Assembly (NCBI GenBank): GCA_900751785.1
Contig: CAADSM010000007.1
Span: forward strand, 1-10,085
Source of the DNA: Lachnospiraceae bacterium
GTDB taxonomy: Bacteria > Bacillota > Clostridia > Lachnospirales > Lachnospiraceae
Length of the DNA stretch: 10,085 bases
Direction: 5' to 3'
The position numbers and the translations under genes are program-made. Within the stretch, counting starts at the first letter, position 1; each line of letters opens with the position of its first letter. The notes below the pieces were generated by a model that was not told the DNA's origin, ran no database searches, and worked only from the letters and a program-made list of their open reading frames with translations. Below are positions 7,503 to 10,085 of this stretch, piece after piece.

Positions 7503-7536
7503 TCTTAAGATAAGCGGAAGAGATTTCTTAAGAAAT
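7503..7536. promoter_or_regulatory. Paired TCTTAAGA palindromes upstream of the envelope operon
   Basis: A perfect 14-base palindrome, ATTTCTTAAGAAAT, occupies 7523-7536, and its 8-base core TCTTAAGA recurs at 7503-7510, 23 bases (about two helical turns) away. Both lie just upstream of the -35 of the glycosyltransferase promoter, a suitable position for a dimeric activator or repressor. The regulator is not identified. Confidence 0.45.
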
Positions 7537-7550
7537 TACAAAGAATTATG

Positions 7551-7573
7551 AAATAAAATACGAAGCCGTATCT
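7551..7573 (-). terminator. Weak intrinsic terminator after the tiny membrane ORF
   Basis: On the minus strand AGATACG-GCTT-CGTATTT forms a 7-bp stem (one G-U pair) with a tetraloop, followed by TATTTC. It lies eight bases past the stop of the 43-aa ORF. Its position supports a transcription unit there that ends before the glycosyltransferase promoter. Confidence 0.45.
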
Positions 7574-7580
7574 GATCCGC

Positions 7581-7712
7581 TCAGTCAATGCCGCTGTCTG
7601 CCAGAGACCAGATCCCCGAGAGGATGAGCATGATAAATCCTATGGGAACGACAATGAGACAGACAAGGATAAGTCGAAAAGTAAAATCTTTTTTAATTTT
7701 TGCCCCCGGCAC
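7581..7712 (-). CDS. Candidate 43-aa single-pass membrane peptide
   Basis: A short frame reads (V/M)PGAKIKKDFTFRLILV, continues into the hydrophobic CLIVPIGFIMLILSGIW, and ends SLADSGID at TGA 7581. The layout is that of a real small membrane protein: a basic N-terminus (K5, K7, K8, R13), one helix of about 20 residues, and an acidic tail. Its codons favour C or G in third position, as in neighbouring genes. Against it, the only plausible start is GTG 7712, with no recognisable ribosome site, and the frame stays open upstream without an ATG, so this could be a C-terminal remnant. It lies between the divergent glycosyltransferase operon and the acidic membrane protein and has a terminator-like hairpin right after it. 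Function unknown. Confidence 0.4.
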   Translation of the reverse strand: MPGAKIKKDFTFRLILVCLIVVPIGFIMLILSGIWSLADSGID

Positions 7713-7739
7713 TTGTACTGCCGGCGAAAAAGTTATAAC
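7706..7739 (+). promoter_or_regulatory. Possible promoter with inverted repeat for the acidic membrane protein
   Basis: TTGTAC (7713-7718) and TATAAC (7734-7739) lie 15 bases apart, a short spacer. The -35 sits inside the loop of a perfect inverted repeat, CCGGCA-7-TGCCGG (7706-7724). The octamer GTTATAAC (7732-7739) is self-complementary, so the same site could act as a -10 in both directions, serving also the tiny minus-strand ORF. The promoter call is tentative; the repeats are seen directly. Confidence 0.4.
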
Positions 7740-7799
7740 ATAAGTAAGATTTATCCAAAATCGGATAACTATCTTGATTTTAAGAAAGTGAGGGATTCT

Positions 7800-8639
7800 A
7801 TGGGTTCATCAAAAGACAACTACTCTGATCTGTTTGACGATGATTTTGAAGTCACCTACGAAGAAGACCCGGGACTTACGCTGGACATGTATTCCAATGC
7901 ACGAAAGACACGCACGGCGCGGACCGCTTTCGAAGATACCGATCCTGACATGGCCTATGCAGATGACGGATTCGATGATTTTGAAGACGTCGATAAAGAC
8001 GGGGATTATGAATATGAGGATGACTATGAGGACCGCCGGTGCAGGCGGGACAGAGATGATTATTACGACGAGGCGGAAGAGGATGACCGTGGCGCTGGCA
8101 GACAGCGCCGCAGAAGGAGCGGAGGCGGCGTGCCTCTCGCAGCGCCGATCCGAAAAGGAGGCAGACTTTTATCCCGTCTCTCCAGCGCATTGCTGAGGCA
8201 GCTTTCCCTGATCCTGATCATTGCCACAGCAGTATATGTGACATATACCTTCTGGCGTGCGAGCGCTCCCTACGGCGATATCATGGAGTCAGTCCGGCTG
8301 CGTTCCATCTCCCAGACTCTCGCCGCATACCTGAGCGTGGCGGCGCTTTTCCTTCTCTTCGAGTTCATCTCGCTCATCTGGGCCATGACCAGAGTCCGGG
8401 TCCGCAGCAATGGAGAGAGCTGGAAGGAAGACACGGGCCGGGGAATGTTTTCCTTCATCGTCGTCTTCGTGACCTCCTATGCATCCTTTCTCTTCAGCGG
8501 TCTTCTTCCGGAATCTCCGGAAGTCATCTACGGACTGAAGGGTGCGCTCACCGTATACGGCTCCATGCACAATGTCCTTCTCGGCCTCTGTGCCGCCGGC
8601 GTCATTTCCTGCCTGATACGGAAGTATAAATCCAGCTAA
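7800..8639 (+). CDS. Acidic N-terminal, four-helix membrane protein of unknown function
   Basis: A 279-aa protein that I do not recognise. Residues 1-98 are hydrophilic and very rich in Asp, Glu and Tyr (for example DDGFDDFEDVDKDGDYEYED at 56-75), probably disordered. A basic patch RQRRRR (101-106) and a short basic stretch follow. Four hydrophobic helices then lie near residues 134-152, 174-196, 215-237 and 249-272. The C-terminus is short and basic (IRKYKSS). By the positive-inside rule the acidic domain should be cytoplasmic. ATG 7800 is chosen, with GTGAGGG a few bases upstream; the longer frame back to TTG 7713 would run through the putative promoter and has no ribosome site. It is monocistronic, ending at a strong terminator. 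Transport, stress or division roles cannot be assigned. Confidence 0.75.
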   Translation: MGSSKDNYSDLFDDDFEVTYEEDPGLTLDMYSNARKTRTARTAFEDTDPDMAYADDGFDDFEDVDKDGDYEYEDDYEDRRCRRDRDDYYDEAEEDDRGAGRQRRRRSGGGVPLAAPIRKGGRLLSRLSSALLRQLSLILIIATAVYVTYTFWRASAPYGDIMESVRLRSISQTLAAYLSVAALFLLFEFISLIWAMTRVRVRSNGESWKEDTGRGMFSFIVVFVTSYASFLFSGLLPESPEVIYGLKGALTVYGSMHNVLLGLCAAGVISCLIRKYKSS

Positions 8640-8707
8640 AGGATACTGCCCTTGCGGGATACCGCCCCACAGCAGGAAAGCGTTCACACAGAAAACAGAC
8701 ATACAGA

Positions 8708-8737
8708 AAAAACCGCAGTTCTACGGCTGCGGTTTTT
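8708..8737. terminator. Bidirectional terminator between converging genes
   Basis: AAAAACCGCAG (8708-8718) pairs perfectly with CTGCGGTTTTT (8727-8737) around an 8-base loop, and T-runs follow the stem on both strands. It should end the acidic membrane protein transcript on plus and the recombinase-like transcript on minus. The recombinase stop codon (8721-8723) lies in the loop, so the hairpin overlaps the gene's last codons. Confidence 0.9.
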
Positions 8738-9617
8738 CTATTCTCATCTTCACCAGATCATTCGCCTTTTTCCTTAGATTTTCCTGATAGCTAAGTCCTC
8801 TGTAGCGCCGGATCTGGAACTCCGTGCGTCCCATCTGCGCCGCTGTCTGCGCGGCGGTGGCGCCATAGGAAAACAGGTTAAACGCACAGCAGTTCCTCAC
8901 CGCCTCCGCGCTGACTCCGCGGATCCCTGCCGCCATGCAGTACTTCTTCATCATACGGCTGATGTACATACTGTTCAGCCGATTCCCCCGCCGGTTGTAG
9001 AACAGGCTCGGATGTCTCTCCCGCTCCGCCATATACTCCTTTAGGATCTGCCATGCATCATCCGGAATATAGCACGGCTCTCTCCGCCTTGGAAGGAAGA
9101 CATATGCGCCGTCATCATACAGGGCGAAATCATCCTCGCCATCCAGCTCTGTGATCTCCGTGGAAGAAAGCCCCGCCCGGTACATCAGCGTCAGGATCGT
9201 ATATGCCATGAGGTCACCGGATGCCGCTTTTAAAAGTGCGTCCATATCCTCTACCGGCACTGATCTCGCCAGAGGCTCCTCCTTCGCCAGGCGCTTAAGA
9301 TAAGAGGAAAAAGGATCCCGCTTCTCGCTGTCCGCTCCATCGTGCTCTATAATAAACTGTGCGAAGGAGTGCAGCTCACGGAACTTCTTCGTCAATGTAA
9401 GAGGACTGATCCTGCCCTCCAGGATACGCGCCTGCATCGCCTCGTAATAGCGTTTCACCTCCGCATCTCCCGCCTTGTCAAAGGACTTCCCTGTCATCCT
9501 GCAGAACTCCTGTATGTCCGACCAGTAGGAAGCCTCTGTCGTATCGCTTTTAAACCTGTTTTTAAATAAATTCCATATCTCAGTATTGACAAACCCCTGT
9601 TCACAGTTCTGGCTCAA
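8721..9617 (-). CDS. Tyrosine-recombinase/integrase-like protein with degenerate active site
   Basis: A 298-aa protein with the two-domain plan of phage-type integrases (XerC/XerD fold): a helical SAM-like DNA-binding domain (about 12-92) and a catalytic-type domain (about 120-285). The alignment I can make by eye shows key residues lost. Arg I of GLR is Ser (GLSSTEI, 149-155). The His of H-x-x-R is Glu (SAEAVR, 236-241), although Arg II R241 is kept. The LGH His is Arg (MGR, 262-264). A candidate nucleophile Y272 remains in IRRYRGL. Recombination activity is therefore doubtful; a DNA-binding or regulatory role is possible. TTG 9617 is chosen because GGAGGG lies eight bases upstream; TTG 9644 has only a weak site. 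No insertion-element ends or phage genes are adjacent. Confidence 0.8.
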   Translation of the reverse strand: MSQNCEQGFVNTEIWNLFKNRFKSDTTEASYWSDIQEFCRMTGKSFDKAGDAEVKRYYEAMQARILEGRISPLTLTKKFRELHSFAQFIIEHDGADSEKRDPFSSYLKRLAKEEPLARSVPVEDMDALLKAASGDLMAYTILTLMYRAGLSSTEITELDGEDDFALYDDGAYVFLPRRREPCYIPDDAWQILKEYMAERERHPSLFYNRRGNRLNSMYISRMMKKYCMAAGIRGVSAEAVRNCCAFNLFSYGATAAQTAAQMGRTEFQIRRYRGLSYQENLRKKANDLVKMRIEKPQP

Positions 9618-9660
9618 TAGTCCGGCCCTCCCCGCCTTGTCCAAAATTTTCTTTAAACTT

Positions 9661-9699
9661 GTTATTAGTATTATTCATACTATAACATTATGTTATCAA
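9661..9699 (-). promoter_or_regulatory. Promoter of the recombinase-like gene overlapped by two dyads
   Basis: TTGATA (9694-9699) and AATAAT (9670-9675) are 18 bases apart on the minus strand. Two abutting inverted repeats share one base at 9682: ATAACAT-1-ATGTTAT (9682-9696), and TAGTAT-5-ATACTA (9666-9682). The second extends to GTTA/TAAC with a single bulged base (9661-9686). They cover the spacer and -10, so a dimeric protein, perhaps the recombinase-like product itself, could bind here. Confidence 0.55.
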
Positions 9700-9743
9700 A
9701 AAAACAAGGCTGTGCTCCTGTTCGGGACATAAAGCAGCAGCCT
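9698..9743 (-). terminator. Intrinsic terminator of the 76-aa gene
   Basis: AGGCTG-c-TGCT (9733-9743 read on minus) pairs with AGCA-CAGCCT (9707-9716) with one bulged base, and TGTTTTTTT follows. It lies 12 bases past the stop of the 76-aa protein and ends just before the recombinase promoter, so the two genes are separate units. Confidence 0.85.
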
Positions 9744-9754
9744 CTGTTTTCTTC

Positions 9755-9985
9755 TTACTCATCAAACTCCAGGACAGCGATATGGAACCGGGGCGTCTCT
9801 TTTAATTCCTTTACTGTTCCCTTCCTTGTCTTCAGACGCTCGGACTGGCGGAAATTCGCACTCATGCCGAGAGCATGCTCGATCATATAGTAATATGAGG
9901 AAGGCAGGACACCCTCTGTCACATTCACTACCATCCCCGGCTTCAGCGCCTTCGTGTCCTCAATCGTAAACTCCATTGTTCTCAT
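9755..9985 (-). CDS. Small conserved-looking hypothetical protein, 76 aa
   Basis: A soluble 76-aa protein beginning MRTMEFTIEDTKALKPGMVV and ending FHIAVLEFDE. It has no Cys or His cluster, no membrane helix and no signal peptide. The alternating hydrophobic pattern with turns (KPGMVVNVTEG, FHIAVLEFDE) suggests a small beta-rich fold around a central helix (YYYMIEHALGMSANFRQSERLK). I do not recognise a family. ATG 9985 is preferred because AGGAGAG lies about ten bases upstream; ATG 9976 is a closer in-frame alternative. The longer frame back to GTG 10081 would run through the apparent promoter. It is monocistronic, with its own promoter and terminator. Confidence 0.75.
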   Translation of the reverse strand: MRTMEFTIEDTKALKPGMVVNVTEGVLPSSYYYMIEHALGMSANFRQSERLKTRKGTVKELKETPRFHIAVLEFDE

Positions 9986-10048
9986 GCTTCTTCTGCTCTC
10001 CTTTATAATGGTTACAAGGGGGGCCCTGCGAAAGCCGCCCGGTTTATT

Positions 10049-10076
10049 TTTATAATCTCCCCCCTTTTTCTCCAAA
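10049..10076 (-). promoter_or_regulatory. Tentative promoter of the 76-aa gene
   Basis: TTTGGA (10071-10076) and TATAAA (10049-10054) lie 16 bases apart on the minus strand, with a G-run in the spacer. A leader of about 60 bases follows before ATG 9985 and includes a GC-rich stretch that could form a weak stem. The window ends just upstream, so other promoters cannot be excluded. Confidence 0.4.
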
Positions 10077-10085
10077 CACACAAAC

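Noticed and set aside
7706..7724. CCGGCA/TGCCGG hairpin as a terminator
   Set aside because: Neither strand has a T-run after the stem: plus continues CGAAAAAG and minus continues with A-rich sequence.

Overview
The window looks like chromosomal DNA of a low-to-mid-GC anaerobic Firmicute, most likely Lachnospiraceae (Clostridium cluster XIVa). The grounds are Gram-positive style ribosome sites (AGGAGG, GGAGGG), Bacillus-type -35/-10 promoters, many intrinsic terminators, a 165-aa acetolactate synthase small subunit next to a 340-aa class I ketol-acid reductoisomerase, and a Uup-like ABC-F ATPase. The genus is not determined. Nearly all genes lie on the minus strand. The exceptions are a decaying MFS transporter fragment and an acidic membrane protein.

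Layout, left to right. (1) 1-320: the start of a minus-strand gene running off the left edge, with a promoter that holds a clean dyad operator between -35 and -10, followed by the ilvC terminator. (2) 321-2113: the branched-chain amino acid pair ilvN then ilvC. Each has its own promoter, and ilvN has a 5' leader that can form three hairpins; no catalytic large subunit is present. (3) 2175-4073: an ABC-F translation-type ATPase with its promoter. (4) 4144-4497: an AT-richer, plus-strand C-terminal remnant of an MFS exporter, followed by a convergent hairpin-rich spacer. (5) 4604-7536: a compact three-gene minus-strand operon (family 2 glycosyltransferase, permuted papain-like/NlpC-P60-type cysteine enzyme, LPG-synthase-TM/flippase-like membrane protein) with an extended -10 promoter and repeated TCTTAAGA palindromes upstream. 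(6) 7551-8639: a probable 43-residue single-span membrane peptide (minus) and, diverging from it, a 279-aa protein with a very acidic N-terminus and four membrane helices. (7) 8708-10076: a tyrosine-recombinase-like protein that has lost several catalytic residues, preceded by two adjacent dyads overlapping its promoter, and a 76-aa protein of unknown function.

How the parts work together. IlvN and IlvC serve valine/isoleucine synthesis. The glycosyltransferase/papain-like/flippase genes are translationally linked and probably act together on an envelope glycan or lipid. The other genes are independent units. No CRISPR array, rRNA, tRNA or intact insertion sequence was seen. The best leads for something undescribed are the envelope operon, the catalytically degenerate recombinase with its dyad-rich promoter, the tiny membrane ORF, and the acidic four-helix protein.
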